A stretch of 33,183 nucleotides of DNA, taken from NCBI GenBank assembly GCA_050698355.1, contig JBOHBN010000400.1:1-33183 (forward strand). Direction: 5' to 3'. Position 1 is the first letter of the stretch, and each line of letters opens with the position of its first letter. This document shows positions 23,938-31,614 of this stretch, piece by piece. This DNA comes from JBOHBN01 sp050698355. Lineage in GTDB: Bacteria > Actinomycetota > Actinomycetes > Streptosporangiales > WHST01. A program made the position numbers and the translations under genes. The notes below the pieces were generated by a model that did no database searches, had not been told where the DNA came from, and worked only from the letters and a program-made list of their open reading frames with translations.

Positions 23938-24357
23938 GTGCCGACAACCGAGACCACGGACGCGACCGTCCGCCGATTGCTCCGCGACACCCACACCTGG
24001 GCAGTGGTCGGGTTGTCGCCGTCCCGGACGCGGGCGGCGTACGGCGTGGCCCGGTTCCTGCAGCAGCACGGCAAGCGCATCGTTCCCGTGCATCCGAGCG
24101 CGCAAGCGGTGCACGGCGAAACCGGCTATGCCAGGCTCGCGGACATCCCGTACGGCATCGACGTCGTCGACGTCTTCGTCAACTCGGCGGCTGCCGGTCA
24201 GGTCGCCGACGACGCCGTCGCGGTCGGGGCGCAGGCAGTGTGGTTTCAGCTCGGCGTGGTGGACCAGGATGCCTATGAGCGGGTCACCGCTGCTGGTCTC
24301 GACATGGTGATGGATCGCTGCCCCACCGTCGAGTGGTCGCGTCCCGGCCCGCGGTGA
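23938..24357 (+). CDS. CoA-binding domain protein (YccU-like)
   Basis: A 139-residue single-domain Rossmann protein of the CoA_binding_2 family. TWAVVGLSPSRTRAAYGVARFL is the nucleotide loop, followed by GKRIVPVHPSAQAVHGETGYARLADIP-type sequence, VVDVFVNSAAAG, QAVWFQLGVVDQDAYE and a C-terminal MDRCPTVEW. Relatives bind CoA or a similar ligand, but no enzymatic role is established. GTG 23938 follows the UDP-glucose dehydrogenase stop by two bases, so the two genes are coupled. It converges with purE, and the nine bases between them leave no room for a terminator. Confidence 0.85.
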   Translation: MPTTETTDATVRRLLRDTHTWAVVGLSPSRTRAAYGVARFLQQHGKRIVPVHPSAQAVHGETGYARLADIPYGIDVVDVFVNSAAAGQVADDAVAVGAQAVWFQLGVVDQDAYERVTAAGLDMVMDRCPTVEWSRPGPR

Positions 24358-24366
24358 CCGCGGAGC

Positions 24367-24864
24367 TCAGAGCTGCTCGCGTAGCCGGTCGCCCTTGGCT
24401 TTGGCCTGCGCCTCCAGGTCATCCTGGAATGCGCTCATCCTCCCGCGCAGACCCTCGTCGGAGGCCGCGAGAATACGTACGGCGAGCAGTCCCGCGTTGC
24501 GCGCGCCGCCGACCGACACGGTCGCCACCGGCACACCCGCGGGCATCTGCACGATCGAGAGCAGCGAGTCCATCCCGTCCAGGTGGGCGAGCGGCACCGG
24601 CACGCCGATCACCGGCAGCGGCGTCACCGACGCGAGCATCCCGGGCAGGTGCGCCGCACCGCCGGCCCCGGCCACCAGGCAGCGCAACCCCCGCTCGGCC
24701 GCGGAAGCGCCGTAGTCCAGCATCTGCCGCGGCATCCGGTGCGCGGAAACCACGTCGACCTCGTACGGCACGGCGAACTCGTCCAGCGCCTCGCCGACCG
24801 CGGACATCACCCGCCAGTCGGAGTCGGAGCCCATCACAACCCCGACGAGTGGCTGGCCACTCAT
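24367..24864 (-). CDS. purE: N5-carboxyaminoimidazole ribonucleotide mutase
   Basis: Catalyses the conversion of N5-CAIR to CAIR in purine synthesis, using the product of PurK. The 165-residue protein shows the class I PurE features: VGVVMGSDSDW, VVSAHRMP with the catalytic His, AGAGGAAHLPGM and PVIGVPVPLAHLDGMDSLLSI. ATG 24864 overlaps the purK stop in ATGA and has GAGGGG upstream. It is the second gene of a purK-purE operon. Confidence 0.95.
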   Translation of the reverse strand: MSGQPLVGVVMGSDSDWRVMSAVGEALDEFAVPYEVDVVSAHRMPRQMLDYGASAAERGLRCLVAGAGGAAHLPGMLASVTPLPVIGVPVPLAHLDGMDSLLSIVQMPAGVPVATVSVGGARNAGLLAVRILAASDEGLRGRMSAFQDDLEAQAKAKGDRLREQL

Positions 24865-26006
24865 GTGTCCCCTCGCAGATAGTCGCACGCGTCGCGGGCG
24901 CGCTCCCGCGTCCCGTCCAGGTCGTCGCCCACCGCCGTCACGTGGCCGATCTTGCGACCCGGGCGTACCTGCTTGCCGTACAGGTGCACCTTGACCGACG
25001 GGTCCTTGGCCAGCACGTGCACGTACCGGGAGTACACGTCGGGGTCCTCCCCGCCGAGCAGGTTCGCCATCACCGTCACCGGCGCCACCGGCACGGTGGA
25101 GCCGAGCGGCAGGTCGAGCACCGCGCGCAGGTGCTGCTCGAACTGGGACGTACGCGCGCCCTCGATCGTCCAATGGCCGGAGTTGTGCGGGCGCATGGCG
25201 AGCTCATTGACGACCACGCCGGCGTCGGTCTCGAACAGCTCGACGGCGAGCAGCCCCACCACGCCGAGCTCGCCCACGACGCGCAACGCGAGCTGCTGGG
25301 CTGCCAGCGCGTGGTCCTCGTCCAGGCCGGGCGCGGGAGCCAGCACCTCGACGCAGATGCCGCCTGCCTGCACCGTCTCCACGATCGGGTACGCGGCGGC
25401 CTGCCCGTGTGGCGAGCGCGCGACGAGCGCGGCGAGCTCGCGGCGGAACTCCACCCGCTCTTCCAGCAGCAGCGGCACCGGCGGCAGCGCGACGAGGTCG
25501 TCCGGCCCGTCGACGACCCACACGCCCTTGCCGTCGTACCCGCCGCTCACCGCCTTGGCCACGACCGGCCAGCCGTGCTCGTCGGCGAACGCCTGTACGT
25601 GTTTCGGCGCGTCGGCGGGGTCGGGCGCGGAGGCGTACGCGGGGCACGGGATGCCGAGCGGCGCCAGCCGTTCACGCATCGCGAGCTTGTCCTGCGCGTA
25701 CAGCAGCGCGTCCGCGCCCGGCCGTACCGCATGCCCGGCGCCGGCGAGCGCGCGTACGTGCGCACCAGGGACGTGCTCGTGGTCGAAGGTGACGACGTCG
25801 CACCCGGCGGCGAACGTGCGCAGGTCGTCCAACGAGGCGTAGTCGCCGACCTGCACGTCACCGCAGACCAGGGCCGCGCCGTCGGCGGGGTCGGCGGCGA
25901 GCACCCGGAAACCCACGCCCAGCCCGCTCGCAGCCGCGTGGGTCATCCGGGCGAGCTGTCCCGCACCCACCATGCCGACGACCGGGAACCCCGCTGGATA
26001 GCGCAC
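24861..26006 (-). CDS. purK: 5-(carboxyamino)imidazole ribonucleotide synthase
   Basis: ATP-grasp enzyme of 381 residues that carboxylates AIR to N5-CAIR with ATP and bicarbonate. It shows VVGMVGAGQLARMTHAAASGLG, FDHEHVPGAHVRALAGAG, VVAKAVSGGYDGKGVWVVDG (ATP-binding), LLEERVEFRRELAALVAR and VVNELAMRPHNSGHWTIEG with metal-binding Glu/Asn. The stop overlaps purE by four bases. GTG 26006 has no Shine-Dalgarno site, but TACGCT lies seven bases upstream, which fits a leaderless mRNA. Confidence 0.95.
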   Translation of the reverse strand: MRYPAGFPVVGMVGAGQLARMTHAAASGLGVGFRVLAADPADGAALVCGDVQVGDYASLDDLRTFAAGCDVVTFDHEHVPGAHVRALAGAGHAVRPGADALLYAQDKLAMRERLAPLGIPCPAYASAPDPADAPKHVQAFADEHGWPVVAKAVSGGYDGKGVWVVDGPDDLVALPPVPLLLEERVEFRRELAALVARSPHGQAAAYPIVETVQAGGICVEVLAPAPGLDEDHALAAQQLALRVVGELGVVGLLAVELFETDAGVVVNELAMRPHNSGHWTIEGARTSQFEQHLRAVLDLPLGSTVPVAPVTVMANLLGGEDPDVYSRYVHVLAKDPSVKVHLYGKQVRPGRKIGHVTAVGDDLDGTRERARDACDYLRGDT

Positions 26007-26013
26007 GGCCCCG

Positions 26014-26019
26014 AGCGTA
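26014..26019 (-). promoter_or_regulatory. Possible -10 for leaderless purK
   Basis: TACGCT (26019-26014), a 7-base spacer and GTG 26006. The same hexamer precedes the acyl-CoA carboxylase gene (31620-31615). It lies immediately after the hairpin at 26028-26073, so one transcript can end and the next begin within 60 bases. Confidence 0.45.
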
Positions 26020-26027
26020 CAAGGTCA

Positions 26028-26073
26028 GTTGTCAGTGCCTGGTGGAGCTATAGGTCAACCACCCACTGACAAC
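26028..26073. terminator. CTATAG-core hairpin between the second acyl-CoA dehydrogenase and purK
   Basis: GTTGTCAGTG (26028-26037) pairs with CACTGACAAC (26064-26073). A 2x2 mismatch is followed by more pairing towards a centre holding GCTATAG. It lies after the dehydrogenase stop at 26085 (minus strand). The arms TTGTCAG/CTGACAA and the core are shared with 3712-3755 and 6007-6050, though it lies 20 kb away. Confidence 0.7.
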
Positions 26074-26084
26074 CTGGCTGGACA

Positions 26085-27239
26085 TCAGCGAAGACCGAGG
26101 TCCCGCGCGATGAGGAGGCGCTGGACCTCGCTGGTGCCCTCGCCGATCTCGAGCACCTTGGCATCCCGCCACATCCGGGCGACGGGAAACTCGTTCATGA
26201 ACCCGTACCCGCCGTGCACCTGCGTCGCCTCGCGCGCGTTGGTCACCGCGCACTCCGAGGCGTGCAGCTTCGCGATCGCGGCCTCGTGCTTGAACGGCTC
26301 GCCGCGCAGCATCCGCTCCGCCGCGCGGTAGTACGCCAGCCGTGAGGTCTGGGTGCGTACCTCCATGTCCGCGATCTTGAACTGGATCGCCTGGTACGCC
26401 GCTATCGCCGAGCCGAACGCCTGCCGCTCCCGTGCGTACTTCACCGACTCGTCGACGCAGCCCTGCGCGAGGCCCGTGGCGAGCGCCGCGATCGCGATGC
26501 GGCCCTCGTCCAGGATCTGCAGGAAGTACGCGTAGCCGCGTCCGCGCTCGCCCACGAGGTTCTCCCGCGGCACCCGGCAGTCGGAGAACGCCAGCTCGCG
26601 GGTGTCGGACGCGTTCCAGCCGACCTTGGAGTACCGCTGACCGACGGTGAACCCCGGCGTGCCCGACGGCACGATGATCGCGGAGATCTCCTTGCCGCCG
26701 TCGGCGGCCGTGCCGGTGACGGCGGTCACCGTCACCAGGCCCGTGATGTCCGTACCGGAGTTGGTGATGAACGCCTTCGTCCCGTCGATCACCCACTCGT
26801 CGCCGTCGAGTCGCGCGGTCGTTCGCGTCGCACCGGCGTCCGAGCCACCACCGGGCTCGGTCAGGCCGAACGCGCCGAGCAGCTCGCCGCGGCACAGCCG
26901 CGGCAGCCATTCCCGCTTCTGCTCCTCGCTGCCGAACCGGTACACGGGCATGATGCCGAGCGACACGCCCGCCTCCAGCGTGATCGCCATCGACGAGTCC
27001 ACCCGGGCGAGCTCCTCGATCGCGAGGCACAGCGTGAAGTAGTCGCCCCCCATCCCGCCGTACTCCTCCGGGAAGGGCAGACCGAACAGGCCCATCTGGC
27101 TCATCTGCGCGACGATGTCGTACGGGAACTCGTCCCGCTCGTAGTACTCGCCGATCCGGGGAGCGACCACCTCGTGGGCGAACTCCTCGACCGTCTTGCG
27201 CAGGGCCTGCTGCTCGTCATCGAGCCGGTAATCAAGCAC
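26085..27239 (-). CDS. Acyl-CoA dehydrogenase
   Basis: A second flavin-dependent acyl-CoA dehydrogenase, 384 residues, from a different branch than the one at 21337-22491. Family blocks are LDDEQQALRKTVEEFAHEVVAPR, PFPEEYGGMGGDYFTLCLAIEE, FGLTEPGGGSDAGATRT, TKAFITNSGTDITGLV and YSKVGWNASDTRELAFSDC. ATQVHGGYGFMNEFPVARMWRD also fits the family. The catalytic base is Glu367 in EIGEGTSEVQR. The chain-length or branched-chain preference cannot be told. GTG 27239 is supported by GGAGG six bases upstream. It is read in the same direction as purK but is separated from it by a hairpin. Confidence 0.92.
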   Translation of the reverse strand: MLDYRLDDEQQALRKTVEEFAHEVVAPRIGEYYERDEFPYDIVAQMSQMGLFGLPFPEEYGGMGGDYFTLCLAIEELARVDSSMAITLEAGVSLGIMPVYRFGSEEQKREWLPRLCRGELLGAFGLTEPGGGSDAGATRTTARLDGDEWVIDGTKAFITNSGTDITGLVTVTAVTGTAADGGKEISAIIVPSGTPGFTVGQRYSKVGWNASDTRELAFSDCRVPRENLVGERGRGYAYFLQILDEGRIAIAALATGLAQGCVDESVKYARERQAFGSAIAAYQAIQFKIADMEVRTQTSRLAYYRAAERMLRGEPFKHEAAIAKLHASECAVTNAREATQVHGGYGFMNEFPVARMWRDAKVLEIGEGTSEVQRLLIARDLGLR

Positions 27240-27319
27240 GGGATCCTCCGTACGTCGTGCGCGCGGGGTGCCCAGGGTCTCCGGGCCTTTGCTGTGACGT
27301 TACCCCGCGCCCGCATGCA

Positions 27320-27371
27320 TGATCGTGGGAAACCCGTCCGTGGCGGAGCACGGGTGGGCTTCCCACGATCA
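27320..27371. terminator. Long near-perfect hairpin in a divergent intergenic region
   Basis: TGATCGTGGGAA (27320-27331) pairs perfectly with TTCCCACGATCA (27360-27371). Pairing continues inward (CCC with GGG and so on) for about 22 pairs with one mismatch and two G-T pairs. It lies between two divergently read genes, where no transcript is expected to end, so it is more likely regulatory, a decoy or a repeat-family member than a terminator. Confidence 0.55.
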
Positions 27372-27420
27372 CCGCGGCCGGTTCGGTCAACAGGGCCGTC
27401 GAGAACCGCAAGGGTTCCGT

Positions 27421-27426
27421 TAGCCT
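27421..27426 (+). promoter_or_regulatory. Possible -10 for the leaderless GtrA-like gene
   Basis: TAGCCT (27421-27426), a 6-base spacer and GTG 27433, with no Shine-Dalgarno sequence. It matches the TANNNT-N6/7-start pattern. Confidence 0.4.
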
Positions 27427-27432
27427 GGCTCG

Positions 27433-27984
27433 GTGAGCAGGGCCGCCGAGGACGACGCGGGCGCCTCGTCCCGCGAGCGCAGGCCCGGCTTCCTGGGCAC
27501 GCTGCACGTGCGGTTCGCCCACCTGGTGCACGAGCTGGCGAAGTTCGGCACGGTGGGGATGGCCGCGTACATCATCGACACCGGGCTGTTCAACCTCTTC
27601 TACGACTTCGGCACGCTCACCGCGAAGGTGATCGCCGCGGCGGTCGCGACGAGCGCGGCGTTCGCGGGCAACCGGTTCTGGACGTTCCGGCACCGCAAGG
27701 ACTCCGGGCTGCCGCGGGAGTACTTCCTGTTCTTCGTGCTCAACGGCGTCGGCCTGCTCATCCAGCTGCTCGTGCTAGGGCTCACGCACTACTGGCTCGG
27801 TGACATCTGGCCGGACATCTTCCGCAACCGGCTCGCCGACAACCTCTCCGGGAACGTCATCGGGGTCGGCCTCGCGTCGCTGTTCCGGTTCTGGTCGTAC
27901 CGCCGGTGGGTGTTCCTGCCGCCCGACGCCCCTCCGGTCGACCCGCACTCCGGACTGCCGCACCCTGAGGAGGACACCAGCTAG
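27433..27984 (+). CDS. GtrA-family membrane protein
   Basis: A 183-residue protein with four predicted membrane helices, around VGMAAYIIDTGLFNLFYDF, VIAAAVATSAAFAGNRFWTF, FLFFVLNGVGLLIQLLVLGL and NVIGVGLASLFRFWSYRRWVF. The conserved FAGNRFWTF and RFWSYRRWVF blocks define the GtrA/DPMS region family, which is tied to moving polyprenyl-linked sugars across the membrane in cell-envelope glycosylation. The C-terminal tail is Pro/Asp-rich. GTG 27433 has a leaderless-type -10. M. tuberculosis has a related membrane gene beside purK. It ends at the start of a hairpin and converges with the histidine kinase gene. Confidence 0.85.
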   Translation: MSRAAEDDAGASSRERRPGFLGTLHVRFAHLVHELAKFGTVGMAAYIIDTGLFNLFYDFGTLTAKVIAAAVATSAAFAGNRFWTFRHRKDSGLPREYFLFFVLNGVGLLIQLLVLGLTHYWLGDIWPDIFRNRLADNLSGNVIGVGLASLFRFWSYRRWVFLPPDAPPVDPHSGLPHPEEDTS

Positions 27985-28038
27985 GGCCACACGGTGCCCT
28001 TCACGCCCTCATAGAGGCATCTAAGGCACCGCGTGGCC
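27985..28038. terminator. Bidirectional hairpin between GtrA-like and kinase genes
   Basis: GGCCACACGGTGCC (27985-27998) pairs with GGCACCGCGTGGCC (28025-28038), 14 positions with one A-C mismatch. The loop contains CTCATAGAG, which can pair internally. It fills the space between two convergent stops (27984 and 28041), so it can terminate both. Confidence 0.75.
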
Positions 28039-28040
28039 AC

Positions 28041-29276
28041 TCAATCGCCGCGTACGGGCAGCAAGAAGACCGCAAAACGGGCGGGACGGTCAGCGACCAG
28101 CTCCAGCCGCCCGCCGTCGGCCTCGGCGAGGGTACGGGCGAGCGCCAGGCCGAGGCCCGTTCCGTCGGCGCCGGACACGTGCCGGTGGAAGATCTCCGGT
28201 GCGATCCCCGGAGGTACGCCCTCCCCCTCGTCGCTGACCTCGACGACCACCGACTGGGAGGTCGCCGACGCCCGTACGGTCGCCGTACCGGCCCCGTGCA
28301 CCAGCGCGTTGTCGAGCAGCGTGGCGATCACCTGCCCCAGCCCGCCGGCCGACGCCCGTGCGCTCAGGCCGCGGCTGCCCGCGAACGCGAGCGCGCGACC
28401 GGAACGGCGGAATGCCGGCTCCCACTCGGCCACCTGCTGGTCGACGATGTCGTCGATGCTGATTGGCGCGATGACCCGCTCCGCGCCCGTACGGGCGGCG
28501 GCGAGCAGGTGGTCGACCACCTGGGTGAGCCGCTCCACCTGGGCGAGCGCGGCCTGTGCCTCCTCCTCGACCACCTCGGGCGACCGGGCGGTCGCGGCGA
28601 TCTCCTCCAGCCGCATCGACAGGGCCGCGAGCGGAGTACGCAGCTGGTGCGAGGCGTTGGTGGCGAACTCCCGCTCGGCCGCGAGCAGCTCCCCGAGGCG
28701 TGCCGCGCTGTTGTCCAGGACGGAGGCGACCCGGTCCAGCTCGGCGATCCCGTACCTGCGGCCGCGCGGCAGCGCCTCTCCAGAACCGAGCCGGTCGGCA
28801 CGCTCGGCAAGATCGGTCAGCGGCCAGGTGAGCCGCCGCGACTGTACGATCGCGAGGCCCACCGCTACCCCGATCGCAACCACTCCGAGACCCGCGACGA
28901 GAACCATCGCGCGCGCGATCTGGTCGTCGACCGCGTTCCGGTCGGAGCTCACGACGACGAGAGCGCCGTCCGGCGTATGCGAGCGCGCCTGGATGCGGTT
29001 CTCCGGCGCGCGTCCCGCGCGTACCGTCGCGTGGCCGGGATACTTGACGACCACGTACCTGTGCGGATACGTGCGTACCAGGTCGGGCCTTGTTACCCGT
29101 TCGCCGCGCTCGGCGTGGATCTGCGCCGACGCCGCGATCTGGTCGGCGTCGCGCTGCAGCCGCTGCCGTGCCTGGTCGAGGATCAGCCGGTTGACGACCA
29201 CCGCCAGCGGGACGCCGAAGAGCAGCACCGCCACGATCGAGACGATGAGCGTGGAGACGATGAACCGTACGCGCAC
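28041..29276 (-). CDS. Two-component sensor histidine kinase
   Basis: A membrane sensor kinase of 411 residues from GTG 29276 (GGAGGAAG about 10 bases upstream). A helix at about 6-30, a small extracellular part of about 90 residues and a second helix at about 120-145 lead to a HAMP linker (RRLTWPLTDLAERADRLGSG). The H-box is FATNASHQLRTPLAAL with phosphoacceptor His210. The ATPase has the N-box LLDNALVHG, G1 DEGEGVP and G2 GTGLGLALARTLAEADGG. The signal is unknown. It follows the response regulator gene by 47 bases in the same operon. A slightly longer form starting at a GTG nearer the regulator stop is possible. Confidence 0.9.
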   Translation of the reverse strand: MRVRFIVSTLIVSIVAVLLFGVPLAVVVNRLILDQARQRLQRDADQIAASAQIHAERGERVTRPDLVRTYPHRYVVVKYPGHATVRAGRAPENRIQARSHTPDGALVVVSSDRNAVDDQIARAMVLVAGLGVVAIGVAVGLAIVQSRRLTWPLTDLAERADRLGSGEALPRGRRYGIAELDRVASVLDNSAARLGELLAAEREFATNASHQLRTPLAALSMRLEEIAATARSPEVVEEEAQAALAQVERLTQVVDHLLAAARTGAERVIAPISIDDIVDQQVAEWEPAFRRSGRALAFAGSRGLSARASAGGLGQVIATLLDNALVHGAGTATVRASATSQSVVVEVSDEGEGVPPGIAPEIFHRHVSGADGTGLGLALARTLAEADGGRLELVADRPARFAVFLLPVRGD

Positions 29277-29323
29277 GCCCGCTGGTCTTCCTCCGGACCG
29301 CGTCAGGAACACGCGAACCGCCG

Positions 29324-29992
29324 TCAATCCCGCTCGAACCGGAACCCCACACCGCGCACGGTCGTGATGAACCGGGGCGTCGCGGCGTCGTCGCCGAGCT
29401 TTCGGCGCAGCCAGGAGATGTGCATGTCCAGCGTCTTGGTCGATCCCCACCAGTTGGCGTCCCACACCTCTTGCATGATGCGGTCGCGGGGGACGACCTT
29501 GCCCGCCTCCTGGTGCAGCAGCCGCAGCAGGTCGAACTCCTTGGCGGTCAACGTGATCTCGTCATCCCCGACCCAGGCGCGCCTGCTGTCCGCGTCGATG
29601 CGCACGCCACGCACGGTCGGGCTCTCCGCGGGTCCTCGGCGAAGCAGCGCCCGGACGCGCGCCAGCAGCTCGGCCAGCCGGAACGGCTTGGTCACGTAGT
29701 CGTCGGCACCGGCGTCGAGCCCGACGACCGTGTCCACCTCGTCGGCGCGGGCGGTGAGCACGAGGATGGGCACACCGCAACCGGTCGCGCGCAGCCGGCG
29801 GCAGACCTCCAACCCGTCCATACCGGGCAGCCCGAGGTCGAGCACCAGCAGGTCGGTGCCGCGTTCGAGTGCCCTGGTCAGCGTCGCGGGGCCGTTCTCG
29901 GTGATCTCGACCTCGTACTGCTCCCTGCGCAGCGCGCGAGCAAGCGGCTGGGAGATGGAGGTGTCGTCCTCGGCAAGCAGTACACGGGTCAC
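29324..29992 (-). CDS. Response regulator, OmpR/PhoB family
   Basis: A DNA-binding regulator of 222 residues. The receiver domain has acidic Asp9/Asp10 (LLAEDDTS), phosphoacceptor Asp52 (LLVLDLGLPGMDG), Thr80 and Lys102 (DDYVTKPF). The C-terminal winged helix (LTAKEFDLLRLLHQEAGKVV, TLDMHISWLRRKLGDD, FITTVRGVGFRFE) is PhoB-like. I chose GTG 29992, giving MTRVLLAEDD, because it has TACCAT seven bases upstream as in other leaderless candidates and leaves no extra residues before the receiver. ATG 30034 is a real alternative: it overlaps the carboxylase stop in ATGA. The partner kinase lies downstream. Confidence 0.9.
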   Translation of the reverse strand: MTRVLLAEDDTSISQPLARALRREQYEVEITENGPATLTRALERGTDLLVLDLGLPGMDGLEVCRRLRATGCGVPILVLTARADEVDTVVGLDAGADDYVTKPFRLAELLARVRALLRRGPAESPTVRGVRIDADSRRAWVGDDEITLTAKEFDLLRLLHQEAGKVVPRDRIMQEVWDANWWGSTKTLDMHISWLRRKLGDDAATPRFITTVRGVGFRFERD

Positions 29993-29999
29993 GATCTCG

Positions 30000-30005
30000 A
30001 TGGTA
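30000..30005 (-). promoter_or_regulatory. Possible -10 for the leaderless response regulator
   Basis: TACCAT (30005-30000), a 7-base spacer and GTG 29992. It would allow expression of the two-component pair apart from the carboxylase gene upstream. Confidence 0.35.
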
Positions 30006-30030
30006 GACGGACGGCCGGGTACGGGGGTGC

Positions 30031-31608
30031 TCATACCGGGGTCACGCCGTGCCTGCGGCGGGAGAAGTCGCGGTTCTTGGTCCGGTACGCGGCGTACCTG
30101 CGCACCAGCTCGCCGCGCAGCGCCGACGCCGGGATCACATCGTCGACGACGAGCTCGCTGGCCAGCCTGAGCACGTCGATGTCGTCCTCGTACTCGGCGC
30201 GCTGCCGCTCGACGTAGTCCGCGCGCTCCTGCTCGTCCTCGATCGCCTGGAGCTTCTTGTAGTACACCGCGTTGACCGCGGCCTCCGCTCCCATGACGGC
30301 TATCTTCGCCGTGGGCAGGGCGATCGTCGCGTCCGGCTCGAAGCCCGGACCGCACATCGCGTACAGGCCGGCCCCGTAGGCCTTGCGCACGACCACACAG
30401 ATCTTCGGGACCGTCGCCTCGCTGACCGCGGTGATCATCTTGGCGCCGTGCCGGATGATGCCCTGGCGCTCGACGGCCGTGCCGACCATGAAGCCGGGCA
30501 CGTCGGAGAGGAACAGCAGCGGCACGTTGAAGGCGTCGCACAGCTGGATGAACCTGGTCGCCTTGTCCGCGGAGTCGACGAACAGCACGCCGCCCTTGAA
30601 CATCGGGTTGTTCGCGACCACACCGACCGTACGGCCGTCGAGGCGCGCGAAACCGACGAGCAGCTCCCGGGCCCACTGCGCGTGAATCTCGAAGAACGAG
30701 CCCTGGTCGACCAGGCCGCGCACAAACCTGCGCATGTCGTACGCCTGCCGGTCGCTCGCGGGCACGAGGGCGTCCAGGTCGATGTCCTCGGCAGGCCGGG
30801 CCTCGTCCACCGGCGGGTCCCCGGCCCAGTTGCTCGGCAGGTACGACAGGTACCCGCGTACGAACTCGACGGCGGACGCCTCGTCCCCGGCGAGGTAGTG
30901 GCCCACGCCGGAGACCGAGCAGTGCACCTTCGCGCCGCCCATCTCCTCCAGCGTGGTCTTCTCCCCCACCACCATCTCGACCATCCGGTCGCTGCCCAGG
31001 TACATCGAGGCGTTCTGGTCGACCATCGCGACCACGTCGCAGAACGCGGGGATGTACGCGCCGCCCGCCGCGGACGGGCCGAACAGCGCGCACACCTGCG
31101 GGATCGACCCGCTGGCCCGTACCTGGGTGTGGAAGATCCGCCCAGCGCCGCGCCGCCCGGGGAACATCTGCACCTGGTCGGTGATCCGGGCGCCGGCGGA
31201 GTCGACCAGGTAGACCATCGGCACGCCGGTGCGGTACGCGGTTTCGATGACCCGGATGATCTTCTCGACCGTACGCGTCCCCCACGAGCCGGCCTTCACC
31301 GTGGAGTCGTTGGCCATCAGGCAGATCGGACTGCCTCCGACGGTCGCGGACCCGGTGACCACGGCGTCGGCGGGCAGGTCGCCGGCGAGCACGTTGGCGT
31401 ACACGCCGTCCTCGACGAACGACCCGTCGTCGACGAGCAGGGCGATCCGCTCGCGGGCGAACAGCTTGCCCTTGGCGGCGTTGGCGTCGTGGTACTTCGC
31501 CGCGCCGCCGGCGAGCACCCGCTCGCGCACCTCGCTGATGCGCGGGTGCCCGGGCTCGTCCGTCACGGGTGTCGTGTCGCCGTCGCTCCTGCTGTCCTCA
31601 ACGCTCAC
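30031..31608 (-). CDS. Acyl-CoA carboxylase carboxyltransferase (beta) subunit
   Basis: The biotin-dependent carboxyltransferase subunit, 525 residues, which moves CO2 from biotinylated alpha subunit to an acyl-CoA. Both crotonase-like halves are present: YLVDSAGARITDQVQMFPG and GPSAAGGAYIPAFCD in the first, LFLSDVPGFMVGTAVERQGIIRHGAKMI and VVRKAYGAGLYAMCG in the second. AYGAGLYAMCGPGFEPD followed by IAVMGAEAAVNAVYYKK differs from the AYGGAY form of mycobacterial AccD5/PccB, so I do not give that name; acetyl-, propionyl- or methylcrotonyl-type substrates remain open. The alpha subunit is not in the window. GTG 31608 lacks an SD; TACGCT lies six bases upstream. The stop overlaps a possible regulator start (ATGA). 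Confidence 0.9.
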   Translation of the reverse strand: MSVEDSRSDGDTTPVTDEPGHPRISEVRERVLAGGAAKYHDANAAKGKLFARERIALLVDDGSFVEDGVYANVLAGDLPADAVVTGSATVGGSPICLMANDSTVKAGSWGTRTVEKIIRVIETAYRTGVPMVYLVDSAGARITDQVQMFPGRRGAGRIFHTQVRASGSIPQVCALFGPSAAGGAYIPAFCDVVAMVDQNASMYLGSDRMVEMVVGEKTTLEEMGGAKVHCSVSGVGHYLAGDEASAVEFVRGYLSYLPSNWAGDPPVDEARPAEDIDLDALVPASDRQAYDMRRFVRGLVDQGSFFEIHAQWARELLVGFARLDGRTVGVVANNPMFKGGVLFVDSADKATRFIQLCDAFNVPLLFLSDVPGFMVGTAVERQGIIRHGAKMITAVSEATVPKICVVVRKAYGAGLYAMCGPGFEPDATIALPTAKIAVMGAEAAVNAVYYKKLQAIEDEQERADYVERQRAEYEDDIDVLRLASELVVDDVIPASALRGELVRRYAAYRTKNRDFSRRRHGVTPV

Positions 31609-31614
31609 GCGCCG

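Noticed and set aside
30035..31285. A regulator protein with an N-terminal extension running into the carboxylase region
   Set aside because: The open frame continues upstream, but that part is another frame of the carboxylase gene; the receiver domain begins near 29992.
30031..31608. Naming the carboxyltransferase accD5
   Set aside because: The position is reminiscent of M. tuberculosis, but the sequence AYGAGLYAM differs from the AYGGAY form of AccD5/PccB, so orthology is not supported.
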